NCBI GenBank assembly: GCA_036499825.1
Contig: DASYCZ010000027.1
Coordinates: 1 to 64,000, forward strand
Length of the DNA stretch: 64,000 nucleotides
Source of the DNA: Paradevosia sp036499825
GTDB lineage: Bacteria > Pseudomonadota > Alphaproteobacteria > Rhizobiales > Devosiaceae
Reading direction: 5' to 3'
Part shown: positions 25,479 to 34,192 of the stretch, piece by piece
Layout: every line of letters starts with the position of its first letter
How positions within the stretch are numbered: the first letter of the stretch is position 1
Notes under the pieces: generated by a model
Seen by the model: only the letters and a program-made list of their open reading frames with translations
What the model was told of the DNA's origin: nothing
Database searches by the model: none
Position numbers and translations under genes: made by a program

Positions 25479-27106
25479 GGACCAAGACCGGCCCCAACAC
25501 CGCCCATTTCGCCGCGGCTTATGATTTCATCATCGTGGGCGCCGGTTCGGCCGGCTGCGTTTTGGCCAACCGTTTAAGCGCCGATCCTGGCAATCGCGTG
25601 CTGTTGCTGGAGGCCGGAGGCAGCGATCGGTACCACTGGATCGACATTCCCATCGGCTATCTGTTTTGCATGGGCAATCCGCGGACGGACTGGCTGATGC
25701 GCACCGAGGCGGAGCCCGGCCTCAACGGGCGCAGCCTCGACTATCCCAGGGGCAAGGTTCTGGGCGGCTGCTCGTCGGTCAACGGCATGATCTATATGCG
25801 CGGACAGGCGGCCGATTATGACCAGTGGCGGCAGCTGGGCAATGTCGGCTGGGGCTGGGACGATGTCCTGCCCGATTTTATTGCCTCCGAGGACCATCAC
25901 GGCGGCGCCTCGGCGCTGCATGGCAGCGGGGGTGAATGGCGCGTGCAAAGACAGCGCCTGGGCTGGCCGTTGCTGGACGCGTTTTGTGATGCGGCGGCCG
26001 AACTCGGTATTCCCAGGACCGAGGATTTCAATTCCGGCGACAATGAGGGCGTTGGCTATTTCGAGGTCAACCAGAGGCGCGGCATACGCTGGTCCACCGC
26101 CAAAGCCTTCCTGCGGCCAGTCCTGACGCGCCCCAATTTGCAGGTCCTGACCGGCGCTGAGGTCGAGACCCTGACCTTCAGTGGCCGCCGCGTAACCGGC
26201 GTGGAATTGCGGCATGGCGGGGCCGTACACGCGGTGACGGCCAATCGCGAGGTCATCCTCGCCGCCGGCGCTGTCAATTCGCCCAAGCTCCTGGAACTGA
26301 GCGGGATCGGGCGACCCGAAATCCTCGCACCATTGGGCATTGCGGTGCGCCATGCCGCGCCGGGCGTTGGTGAAAACCTGCAGGACCATCTGCAGATCCG
26401 CACGGTGTTCAAGGTCAAAAACACCCGAACGCTCAACAGCCGCTACCACAACCTGTTCAGCCGGGCAGCCATGGGGGTGGAATACGCCCTCAACCAGTCC
26501 GGTCCGCTGTCGATGGCGCCCAGCCAACTCGGCATCTTCGCGAAATCCGATACACGGCTGGCAACGCCCGATCTTGAATATCACGTGCAGCCGCTATCGA
26601 CCGACAAACTCGGCGAGCCCCTCCATCGTTTCGATGCTGTGACCGTTTCGGTCGCCAATTTGCGTCCGGAAAGCCGGGGCACCATCCATATCGGCAGCGC
26701 CGATTCCGGCAGGCAACCGCTGATCCGGCCCCATTACCTGTCGACGGAAAACGACCGGCTGGTCGCGGCGCGGTCCATAAGACATGCGCGGCAGTTGATG
26801 TCGATGCGGGCCGTAGCGCGGTTCGCGCCCGAGGAATTCCTGCCGGGTCCGCAATTCACCAGCGACTCCGACCTGGCCCAGAAGGCTGGCGAAATCGCCA
26901 CGACGATTTTCCATCCGGTCGGCACCTGCAAGATGGGACATGACGAAATGAGCGTCGTGGACGACCGGCTGCGCACACATGGGTTGGCGGGGCTGCGCAT
27001 CGTCGATGCCTCGATCATGCCGACGATCACTTCCGGCAACACGAACTCACCGGTGATCATGATCGCCGAGAAAGCCGCGAAGATGATCCTGGCGGACGCA
27101 AGGTAA
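25475..27106 (+). CDS. GMC family oxidoreductase (choline dehydrogenase-like)
   Basis: A 543-residue glucose-methanol-choline family flavoprotein. It has the FAD motif 'DFIIVGAGSAGCVLANRLSA', the signature 'GKVLGGCSSVNGMIYMRGQA', the second GMC signature 'GAVNSPKLLELSGIG' and a C-terminal catalytic region with 'HPVGTCKMG' and 'NTNSPVIMIAEKAA'. It oxidises an alcohol to an aldehyde or ketone, with electrons passed to oxygen or a quinone. No signal peptide is seen. The gene is followed by the LacI regulator of a separate operon. Substrate unknown; it is not necessarily choline. Confidence 0.92.
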   Translation: MRTKTGPNTAHFAAAYDFIIVGAGSAGCVLANRLSADPGNRVLLLEAGGSDRYHWIDIPIGYLFCMGNPRTDWLMRTEAEPGLNGRSLDYPRGKVLGGCSSVNGMIYMRGQAADYDQWRQLGNVGWGWDDVLPDFIASEDHHGGASALHGSGGEWRVQRQRLGWPLLDAFCDAAAELGIPRTEDFNSGDNEGVGYFEVNQRRGIRWSTAKAFLRPVLTRPNLQVLTGAEVETLTFSGRRVTGVELRHGGAVHAVTANREVILAAGAVNSPKLLELSGIGRPEILAPLGIAVRHAAPGVGENLQDHLQIRTVFKVKNTRTLNSRYHNLFSRAAMGVEYALNQSGPLSMAPSQLGIFAKSDTRLATPDLEYHVQPLSTDKLGEPLHRFDAVTVSVANLRPESRGTIHIGSADSGRQPLIRPHYLSTENDRLVAARSIRHARQLMSMRAVARFAPEEFLPGPQFTSDSDLAQKAGEIATTIFHPVGTCKMGHDEMSVVDDRLRTHGLAGLRIVDASIMPTITSGNTNSPVIMIAEKAAKMILADAR

Positions 27107-27202
27107 CCGTCTCTCGCGGAGAGCGCACACCCGGCGGCCGTGCCTCGTTGGCCTGGGCCACCGAGCAACGCTCCAGCCCTCTGCACATTTAGTCTAATGG
27201 CA

Positions 27203-27254
27203 TTGACCGTGAAATATCAGTCTGCTAATACGTATCAGCTGCTAATACGTATTA
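27203..27254 (+). promoter_or_regulatory. Promoter with tandem LacI-type operators
   Basis: TTGACC at 27203-27208 and TAATAC at 27226-27231 form a sigma70-type promoter with a 17 bp spacer. Two 12 bp sites, TAATACGTATCA (27226-27237) and the perfect palindrome TAATACGTATTA (27243-27254), are centred 17 bp apart. The first overlaps the -10 box and the second ends 15 bp before the TTG start of the LacI gene. This is the expected arrangement for autorepression. Confidence 0.8.
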
Positions 27255-27269
27255 ACAGGCTCTTCTTCT

Positions 27270-28286
27270 TTGCAAAAGAGGCTTACACAGCGCGATATCG
27301 CCCGTCTGGCCGGCGTCAGCCAGGCAACAGTGTCGCTCGTGCTCAACGATGCAGCGGCGGCGGGCGGGCGGATTCCGAAGGAAACGCGAGACCGCGTCGA
27401 GAGGGTCATCCGCGAAACCGGCTATGTGGCCGATCCGATCGCGCGCCGCATGGTGAAGGGGCACAACCATATCCTGGGCGTCTTTACCTACGAGCCCGCG
27501 TTTCCGAGCGCGCAGGCGGACTTTTTCACGCCATTCCTGCTCGGCATCGAAGAAGCGGCGCAGGAGCTGGCCTATGACCTGCTGCTTCTGACCGGCGTCG
27601 GTGGCGGGCAGAAGAAGATTTTTGCTGAAAACAACCGGCTGCGGCTGGCGGATGGCTGCATCGTGCTGGGCCGCGAATTCGACAGCGATGAGCTGAGGCG
27701 CCTGGTGACGGGAGATTATCCGTTCGTGGCCATCGGCCGGCGCGATGACGCCGGCGGCCCCGTGGCGTTCGTGGGCGGTGATTACGCCAAGGGCACGCGC
27801 TTGCTGGTCGAGGATGCGCAGGCCCTTGGTCACCGGCGCCTCGCCTATGTGGGGCCGGCGACAGGGCCGGAATCGATCATCGACCGCTGGTCGGGCTTCA
27901 ACACCGCATTGACCGGGGAGGTCGAACTCGTCGCGCATATCCCCGCGGTGGCACAACCGGCTGAGGTGTTGCTCGACACGATCCAACAGAGCGGCGCCAG
28001 CGTGGTGTTCCTTATCGAACTCGCCGACGCCGTTCGGGTCGAGGCATTGGCGCGGGCCCGCGGGCTCGCCGTGCCGCAGGATTTTTCCATCGTCGTGCTC
28101 GGCAACCATATCCGCGCCGAAAAAACCGGCACGCGCTTCACCTCGTTCAGCATTCCCCGTGAGGAGATGGGCCGGCAGGCCACCCGCATGCTGGTGCGGC
28201 GGATCGAGGAAGCAAACGCGGTCGAACAGATATTGCTGCCCTGCCCGCCGCTCGCCGGGGACACTCTGGGGCCGGCAAGTCAATGA
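27270..28286 (+). CDS. LacI family transcriptional regulator
   Basis: A 338-residue regulator. The N-terminal helix-turn-helix 'TQRDIARLAGVSQATVSLVL' is at residues 6-25, followed by a hinge and a periplasmic-binding-protein-like effector domain from about residue 66 ('HILGVFTYEPAFPSAQADFF'). The start is TTG 27270, which places the helix-turn-helix at the correct distance from the N-terminus. It is the first gene of a long overlapping operon with a DapA-family enzyme, an ABC importer and two oxidoreductases, and should repress that operon through the two operators before it. The effector is probably the imported sugar or acid. Confidence 0.93.
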   Translation: MQKRLTQRDIARLAGVSQATVSLVLNDAAAAGGRIPKETRDRVERVIRETGYVADPIARRMVKGHNHILGVFTYEPAFPSAQADFFTPFLLGIEEAAQELAYDLLLLTGVGGGQKKIFAENNRLRLADGCIVLGREFDSDELRRLVTGDYPFVAIGRRDDAGGPVAFVGGDYAKGTRLLVEDAQALGHRRLAYVGPATGPESIIDRWSGFNTALTGEVELVAHIPAVAQPAEVLLDTIQQSGASVVFLIELADAVRVEALARARGLAVPQDFSIVVLGNHIRAEKTGTRFTSFSIPREEMGRQATRMLVRRIEEANAVEQILLPCPPLAGDTLGPASQ

Positions 28287-28295
28287 GGAGGCAAG

Positions 28296-29255
28296 ATGTC
28301 AGTTCATAGCGCCGAACGCGCCCAGCCGCATATTCTCGACGGCGTCACCGTGCCGCTGGTCACGCCGCTGACGGCGGACCGCGTGCCCGACGCCAAGCTG
28401 GTGGTGCCGCTACTCGATAGCCTCAAGCGCTCGGGCATCGATACCCTCATGTTGTTGGGCACCAATGGCGAGGGCGCCACGCTCGACGGCCCCGATGCCG
28501 TCCGGTTCGCCACCGAGGCGGCGCAGGCCTGGCGCGATATTCGCGGCGCCGGCGCCAAGGTGTTGATCGCGACGTTCGGCGCCGGCACGGCGCACCTCAT
28601 GGCTTCGGCCCGCTCGATGCTGGCCGCGAGGCCCGACGCCATCGTCGTCGCGCCGCCGCACTATTTCGTACACACCGAGCGCGAATTGCTGGCGCATTTC
28701 CGCGCCACGGCGGACCTTGGCCTGCCGATCATCGCTTATAATATCCCGCGCTACAGCGGCAATCCGATCACCCCGGCGCTCCTCGAACAACTGTTCGCCC
28801 TCGACCACATCGTGGGCATGAAGGACAGCGGCGGCGGCGAGGAGCTGATCGATCTGGGCATCAGGCTGCAGAACCAGTCGCGCCGCTTCGGCATCAGCCA
28901 AGGCAACGAGAAGCTCCTTGGCTGGGCGCTGCTGCGCGGCGCCAGGGGGATTACCCCGGGCGTCGGCAATCTGGCTCCGGCATTGAGTTCGGCGATCGTC
29001 GCGGCGGCCAATGCAGGCAATGTGGCCGAGGTCGAAAGACTGCAGACGCTGCTGACCGGCTTCACCACCATCCATACGGTTCGGCCCGGGGTGCCGGCAA
29101 TGAAGGCGGCGCTGTCGCTGCTGGGGCTTTGCACGCCGACGCCCGGCGCGCCGTTCGAAGCCTATTCGGCCGACGAGAACGGCAGGCTATGGGCTATTCT
29201 CGACGCCCGGCGCGAAGGCCTCGCGGCGCCGTTGCGGCCCCTGGGTTCTGCATGA
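28296..29255 (+). CDS. DapA family aldolase/dehydratase
   Basis: A 319-residue TIM-barrel class I lyase of the dihydrodipicolinate synthase/N-acetylneuraminate lyase family. The substrate-carboxylate loop is 'LLGTNGEGATL', the catalytic tyrosine is in 'IAYNIPRYSGNPIT' and the Schiff-base lysine in 'HIVGMKDSGGGEEL'. Family members cleave or dehydrate 2-keto sugar acids through an imine. A GGAGG site precedes the ATG by 4 bp. Its TGA overlaps the next permease start (ATGA). With LacI control and two Gfo/Idh/MocA dehydrogenases in the operon, a 2-keto-3-deoxy sugar acid is the most likely substrate; lysine synthesis is unlikely. Confidence 0.92.
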   Translation: MSVHSAERAQPHILDGVTVPLVTPLTADRVPDAKLVVPLLDSLKRSGIDTLMLLGTNGEGATLDGPDAVRFATEAAQAWRDIRGAGAKVLIATFGAGTAHLMASARSMLAARPDAIVVAPPHYFVHTERELLAHFRATADLGLPIIAYNIPRYSGNPITPALLEQLFALDHIVGMKDSGGGEELIDLGIRLQNQSRRFGISQGNEKLLGWALLRGARGITPGVGNLAPALSSAIVAAANAGNVAEVERLQTLLTGFTTIHTVRPGVPAMKAALSLLGLCTPTPGAPFEAYSADENGRLWAILDARREGLAAPLRPLGSA

Positions 29256-30178
29256 GCCGGCAGTATCTCAAGCGGGTCGGCACCACCATCCTGGTGGTGT
29301 GGGGGGCGGTGACGCTGATCTTCCTGCTCATTCGCCTTGCGCCCGGCGATCCGGCCCTGGTGATGCTCGGGCCGACGGCGAGCGCCGAGCAGCTGGCGGC
29401 GCTGCGCGAACGGCTGGGCCTGGGGGCACCGCTGCCGACGCAGTACTGGATCTTCATCACCGACTTGTTGCGGCTCGATTTCGGCACGTCGATCCGGCTG
29501 GGGAAACCGGCCATCGACGCCGTGCTGGAACGCCTGCCCGCGACCCTGCAATTGACCGCGGTCGCCACGTTCTTCGCCCTGATCATCGGCATTCCGCTCG
29601 GCGCCATCGCCGGGCGCAGGCCCGAAGGTTTCGTCGACAAGGCAATTTCCACCCTCGCGCTGATCAGCAAATCGTTGCCGGGCTTCTGGCTCGGCGTCAT
29701 CCTGATCCTGGTGTTCTCGCGCCAGCTGCGCCTGCTGCCCAGCTTTGGCTCCGGAACCATCGCCCATATGGTGCTGCCGGCGATCACGCTGACGCTGCCG
29801 TTTCTCGCCGTCGCCATCCGCCTGACGCGTTCGTCGGTGGTCGACACATTGCGCGAGCCGTTCGTGCAGACCGCCTATTCCAAGGGACTGACGGAAAGCG
29901 AAGTGATGCGCGACCATGTGGTGCGCAACTCGCTGCTGCCGGTGGTGACCATTACGGGCCTGCAGCTCAGCACGCTGGTTGGCGGCGCGGTGATCACCGA
30001 GGCGGTGTTCGCCTGGCCGGGCATCGGCTCGCTGCTGGTCGAGAGCGTCTCGGCGCGTGACTACAACGTCGTGCAGGCGGTCGCCGTCCTGGTGGCGCTG
30101 ATGGTGGTGGTCATCAACGTCCTGACCGACCTGCTCTATCTGCGGCTCGACCCGCGTATCCGGCTGGGAGGCGCATGA
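29252..30178 (+). CDS. ABC transporter permease, DppB type
   Basis: A 308-residue DppB-like permease. It has first helix 'TTILVVWGAVTLIFLLIRLA', the 'APGDPALVMLGPTASAEQL' segment and EAA loop 'REPFVQTAYSKGLTESEVM'. ATG 29252 overlaps the aldolase stop by four bases, and the longer upstream frame lies inside the aldolase gene. It is part of a complete family 5 importer (29252-34192) whose order is permease, permease, binding protein, ATPase, ATPase. Confidence 0.93.
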   Translation: MSRQYLKRVGTTILVVWGAVTLIFLLIRLAPGDPALVMLGPTASAEQLAALRERLGLGAPLPTQYWIFITDLLRLDFGTSIRLGKPAIDAVLERLPATLQLTAVATFFALIIGIPLGAIAGRRPEGFVDKAISTLALISKSLPGFWLGVILILVFSRQLRLLPSFGSGTIAHMVLPAITLTLPFLAVAIRLTRSSVVDTLREPFVQTAYSKGLTESEVMRDHVVRNSLLPVVTITGLQLSTLVGGAVITEAVFAWPGIGSLLVESVSARDYNVVQAVAVLVALMVVVINVLTDLLYLRLDPRIRLGGA

Positions 30179-31038
30179 TGGACGATACCGTTTCCGTGCT
30201 TCCTCCACGCCGCACTACCGATTGGGGGCTGGTGATCGCCGCGCTGGTCTTCGGCATCATCGTCCTGATCGCGGTCGCCGGCCCGCTGCTGTTCCCCTAT
30301 GACCTGGCTTCGGGCTCGCTGCTCGATCGGCTGAAGCCGCCCGGCTGGCTGCGCCGTGACGGCCTTGTCGCCTGGCTCGGCACCGATGGCCAGGGACAGG
30401 ACATGCTGACCCTGATCATTCACGGGTTCCGTACCTCGGTCCTGGTGGCGGCAACCGCCACCCTGCTCTCGGGGATCGTGGGCACGAGCCTTGGGATCGT
30501 CGCCGGCTATGCGGGCGGCTGGACCGATGCGGTGATCTCGCGCTGCGTCGACATCGTGCTGGTGTTTCCGCCCATCCTTCTGGCCATCGTCATAGCCGGC
30601 CTGCTGGGCCCCAGCCTTTTGAACCTCGTCATCATCCTTGCGGCGACGCGCTGGGTGGTGTTCGCCCGCCTCGCCCGCGCTTCGGCGCTGACGCTGCGCG
30701 AGCGCGACTGGGTGCGGGGCGCCTATGTGTTGGGCGTACCGCATTGGCTGATCATCGTGCGCCACGTGCTGCCGTTTCTTGCCGGGCCGCTGGCCACCGT
30801 GGCGACGCTCGAATTCGCCACATTCGTGATGACCGAAGCCAGTCTCAGTTTTCTGGGCATCGGCCTGCCGGCATCGACCATTTCACTGGGCAAGACCATT
30901 TCGGATGGCCGGAACTACATGACGCAGGCCTGGTGGATTACCGCCTATCCCGGGCTGGTCCTGGTGATCCTCGTGGTCGCCATCGGGCTCATCGGTGACC
31001 ATCTTTCATCCCGTTACGGCAGGGGCGGCGAGCGGTGA
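30175..31038 (+). CDS. ABC transporter permease, DppC type
   Basis: A 287-residue DppC-like permease with 'LVAWLGTDGQGQDMLTLIIH' after the first helix and the EAA loop 'RDWVRGAYVLGVPHWLIIV'. This loop is less canonical than in the other DppC-type permeases of the window. It starts within the stop of the upstream permease (ATGATGG). Its C-terminus is shorter, ending 'GLIGDHLSSRYGRGGER' instead of the usual LRDALDPR. The binding-protein gene follows after 36 bp. Confidence 0.92.
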   Translation: MMDDTVSVLPPRRTTDWGLVIAALVFGIIVLIAVAGPLLFPYDLASGSLLDRLKPPGWLRRDGLVAWLGTDGQGQDMLTLIIHGFRTSVLVAATATLLSGIVGTSLGIVAGYAGGWTDAVISRCVDIVLVFPPILLAIVIAGLLGPSLLNLVIILAATRWVVFARLARASALTLRERDWVRGAYVLGVPHWLIIVRHVLPFLAGPLATVATLEFATFVMTEASLSFLGIGLPASTISLGKTISDGRNYMTQAWWITAYPGLVLVILVVAIGLIGDHLSSRYGRGGER

Positions 31039-31074
31039 TAACGCCACGCCAACAATCTCAGAGGAGGAGATTTC

Positions 31075-32565
31075 ATGACTAAGCATCTGTTCAAGATAGG
31101 CGCGCTGGGGCTGGCCGGCGCCATGCTGGTGGGGGCACCGCTGCAGGCGGCGCCGGCGCAGGATCTTACGATCGGACTGCCGGCATCGTCGGTGGCCAAT
31201 CTCGATCCGCTCGGCGCCAATGCCCTCATTCAGGGCAATATGCAGATCAACGCCCAGATTTTCGATACGCTGGTGGCGTACAAGAATGGCGACTTCGCGC
31301 CGAGCCTCGCCAAGAGCTGGAAGGCAAGCGAGGACGCCAAGACCTGGACCTTCACGCTGCGCGATGGAGCCAAGTTCACGGATGGCTCCACCGTCGATGC
31401 CGAGGACGTCAAGGCGTCGGTAGCGCGGGTGGTCGAGCTGGCCGGCCCCCTGGCCGGCCTGTTCAAGCCGCTCACCGTGACGGTGACGAGCCCCACGGAA
31501 TTGACCTTCACCTCCGATGTCGGCCAGGGCGCACTGCTCGGCAAGCTGTCGGTGCTGGCCATCATCCCGTCCGAGCTGACCAAGGATGGCGAATTCGGTC
31601 TGCATCCCGTCGGCAGCGGGCCGTTCAAGGTCGACAGCTTCGATCCCAGCCAAGGCGTCAAGCTCAGCGCCAATGCCAACTACTGGGGCGGCGCTCCGGC
31701 GCTGTCGAGCGTCTCCTTCCGCATGATCCCCGAACAGGCGGCGCGATCGACGGCACTCGAGACCGGTGAAATCCAGCTGATGTGGACAGTGCCGGACGAT
31801 GAAGTCTCGGCCCTGCAGAGCAATCCCGACATCAAGGTCGAGTCGGTGCCGACGCTAGCCAATATCGTATTGTGGTTCAATTCGGGCCGTCCCACGTTCA
31901 AGGACGTCGCCGTGCGCAAGGCCTTGTGGAGCGCGGTCGACGTGCCGAGCATCGTTTCGGCGCTCTATTCCAATACCGGCGAGGTGATGGACGGCCCCCT
32001 GCCCGACGCCGTGTTCGGCTCGAGCCAGCAGACACCTTACAAATATGATCCGGATGGCGCCAAGGCAGCACTCACCGCGGCCGGGTTCGATTTCAGCCAG
32101 ACCATCAAGGTGCTGATGAACAACAACACCTATTCGCCGCTGGTCGAGGCCATCATCGCCGATTGGGCCCGCATCGGGGTCAAGGGCGAGATCGACCTGC
32201 AGGAGCCGGCGGTCGGCACCAAACGCCTGTTGGCGCTCGATTGGGACATCGCCATCATCCAGCCGGTGGTGACCAGCACGGGCGATGCCGACTACACGCT
32301 GGGGCGCCTTTATACCTGCGCCGCCAACCGCACGGCCTATTGCGATCCCTCGCTCGACAAGCTGCTCAACCAGGCGGGCGCCGAGCCTGACCAGGCCAAG
32401 CGCGCCGACCTCTACAAACAGGCCGGCAAGATCGTCTGGGACCAGGCGGTGGGCATGTATCCCATGAACGTCAAGCAGGTCTGGGCCTGGAGCAGCAAGC
32501 TCGATGGCGTGGCGCTCGATCCGGTCTACAAGCCCGACCTCACCAAGGTGCATTTCGTGCAATGA
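31075..32565 (+). CDS. ABC substrate-binding protein, family 5
   Basis: A 496-residue binding protein with a Sec signal peptide (hydrophobic 'IGALGLAGAMLVGAPLQAAP', cleavage near 'APA-QD'). Family signatures include 'SLAKSWKASEDAKTWTFTLR', 'FTDGSTVDAEDVKASVARV', 'VGSGPFKVDSFDPSQGVKL' and 'DVAVRKALWSAVDVPSIV'. A strong GAGGAGGAG site precedes the ATG. Its stop overlaps the start of the first ATPase gene (ATGA). The catabolic genes around it suggest a sugar or sugar-acid ligand, which family 5 proteins of rhizobia can bind. Confidence 0.92.
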   Translation: MTKHLFKIGALGLAGAMLVGAPLQAAPAQDLTIGLPASSVANLDPLGANALIQGNMQINAQIFDTLVAYKNGDFAPSLAKSWKASEDAKTWTFTLRDGAKFTDGSTVDAEDVKASVARVVELAGPLAGLFKPLTVTVTSPTELTFTSDVGQGALLGKLSVLAIIPSELTKDGEFGLHPVGSGPFKVDSFDPSQGVKLSANANYWGGAPALSSVSFRMIPEQAARSTALETGEIQLMWTVPDDEVSALQSNPDIKVESVPTLANIVLWFNSGRPTFKDVAVRKALWSAVDVPSIVSALYSNTGEVMDGPLPDAVFGSSQQTPYKYDPDGAKAALTAAGFDFSQTIKVLMNNNTYSPLVEAIIADWARIGVKGEIDLQEPAVGTKRLLALDWDIAIIQPVVTSTGDADYTLGRLYTCAANRTAYCDPSLDKLLNQAGAEPDQAKRADLYKQAGKIVWDQAVGMYPMNVKQVWAWSSKLDGVALDPVYKPDLTKVHFVQ

Positions 32566-33404
32566 CCGCCAATGTGAAGGAGGCGCCCGTTACGACGGGC
32601 GCTTCCACTCCCCTGCTCGAAATCTCCAATCTCTGCGTGGATGCGGGGCCTGCTCCCATCCTCAGTGATGTGTCGCTGACGGCGCATCGCGGCCGCACGA
32701 CCGGGGTCGTGGGAGAATCGGGCAGCGGCAAGAGCATGACGGTTTTGACCGTCATGGGCATGTTGCCGCCGGGATTACGGGTGGCCGCCGGCCGTGTGGC
32801 ATTCGAGGGCACCGATGTGCTCTCCCTGACGCCGGACCAGCGCCGCCAGTTGCGGGGCACATCCATGGCGATGGTGTTCCAGGACCCGCTGGCCGCACTC
32901 AATCCGGTGATGCGGATCGACGATCAGGTGGGTGAAGTGTTGCGGCGTCGGCGCGGCATGAGCCATGTGGAGGCCCGCCAGCACGCCGTGCAACTGCTGA
33001 CCCGGGTTGAATTGCCCGATCCGCAACTGCGGGCCCGTTACTATCCGCACCAATTGTCCGGCGGGCAGCGGCAGCGCGCGGTCATCGCCATGGCTTTGGC
33101 CGGCGGCCCCAAGCTGATCCTTGCGGACGAGCCGACCACGGCGCTGGACGTCACCGTTCAGGCGCGCGTTCTCGACCTGTTGCGGCGGCTGCAGAACGAG
33201 GATGGGCTGGGCATGCTGCTGATCAGCCACGATTTGCGCGTCATGGCCCACTATGCCGACGACATCGTCGTCATGCGCAAGGGCGTGGTGGTCGAACATG
33301 GACCGGCCCGGCAGGTGCTGGGCGATCCGCAGCATGACTATACGCGGCACCTCGTCGCCAATGTGCCGTCCGTGCATCGATCGGTGCTGGGGAGCGCATC
33401 ATGA
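32562..33404 (+). CDS. ABC transporter ATPase, DppD type, short
   Basis: A 280-residue ATPase with Walker A 'GESGSGKSMTVLTVMGML', signature 'LSGGQRQRAVIAMALAG' and Walker B 'LILADEPTTALD'. It stops soon after the H-loop region ('LISHDLRVM') and lacks the cysteine-containing oligopeptide C-terminal extension that the DppD-type ATPases at 11501 and 41762 carry. It overlaps its neighbours by four bases at both ends, so the whole block is translationally coupled. Confidence 0.92.
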   Translation: MTANVKEAPVTTGASTPLLEISNLCVDAGPAPILSDVSLTAHRGRTTGVVGESGSGKSMTVLTVMGMLPPGLRVAAGRVAFEGTDVLSLTPDQRRQLRGTSMAMVFQDPLAALNPVMRIDDQVGEVLRRRRGMSHVEARQHAVQLLTRVELPDPQLRARYYPHQLSGGQRQRAVIAMALAGGPKLILADEPTTALDVTVQARVLDLLRRLQNEDGLGMLLISHDLRVMAHYADDIVVMRKGVVVEHGPARQVLGDPQHDYTRHLVANVPSVHRSVLGSAS

Positions 33405-34192
33405 CCTCCGGAATGCTGCTCGATGTCGAACAGGTCAATTTTTCCTACCACCGCGCCGGTATGCGCACCCATGCGGTGCGTGACGTCAGCCTCCATGTGG
33501 GAGTTGGCGAAGTCCTCGGCATCGTCGGCGAGTCCGGTTGCGGCAAGTCGAGCCTGGCGCGCCTGCTGGTCGGGCTGGCGCAGCCGACAACGGGCCGTAT
33601 CGCACTCGACGGCACCGAGCTTGCCGGCCACCGCTCCCGCGCGCAAAGGCGCGCGGTGCAGATGGTGTTCCAGGACCCCCGCTCGGCCCTCAATCCACGC
33701 ATGAGCGTCTTTCAGCTGCTCGACGAGGGCTGGCGCACCCATCCCGATATCGCCCCTGTCGACCGGCGCAAGGCGGCGGCCGAACTGGTGGACAAGGTCG
33801 GGCTCGACCCCATCCTGCTCGGGCGCACGCCCAGCCAGCTGTCGGGGGGCCAGGCACAGCGCGTCAGCATCGCCCGGGCGCTGGCGATTTCGCCGCGCCT
33901 GCTGATCTGCGACGAGGCGGTGTCGGCGCTGGACGTGTCGGTGCAGACCCAGGTGCTGAAGCTGCTTGCCGATATCCGGCGCGACATGAACCTGTCGATG
34001 ATCTTCATTTCCCACGATCTCGGCGTCGTTCGGCAAATCTCCGACCGCGTCGCCGTGATGTACCTCGGTGAAATCGTCGAGACCGGCCCGACCCAGGAAG
34101 TCTTCGAAAACCCGCGGCACGACTATACAAGGCAGCTGGTCTCGGCGGCGTTGGACCTTTCGACCGAATTCCCCTCGAGCGCCGCCAATTGA
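33401..34192 (+). CDS. ABC transporter ATPase, DppF type, short
   Basis: A 263-residue DppF-like ATPase with Walker A 'GESGCGKSSLARLLVGL', signature 'LSGGQAQRVSIARAL' and Walker B 'LLICDEAVSALD', in which the usual proline after the catalytic Glu is Ala. Like its partner it lacks the C-terminal extension. Its stop overlaps the TTG start of the following oxidoreductase (TTGA at 34189-34192). Together with genes from 29252 it completes a full importer. Confidence 0.92.
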   Translation: MTSGMLLDVEQVNFSYHRAGMRTHAVRDVSLHVGVGEVLGIVGESGCGKSSLARLLVGLAQPTTGRIALDGTELAGHRSRAQRRAVQMVFQDPRSALNPRMSVFQLLDEGWRTHPDIAPVDRRKAAAELVDKVGLDPILLGRTPSQLSGGQAQRVSIARALAISPRLLICDEAVSALDVSVQTQVLKLLADIRRDMNLSMIFISHDLGVVRQISDRVAVMYLGEIVETGPTQEVFENPRHDYTRQLVSAALDLSTEFPSSAAN

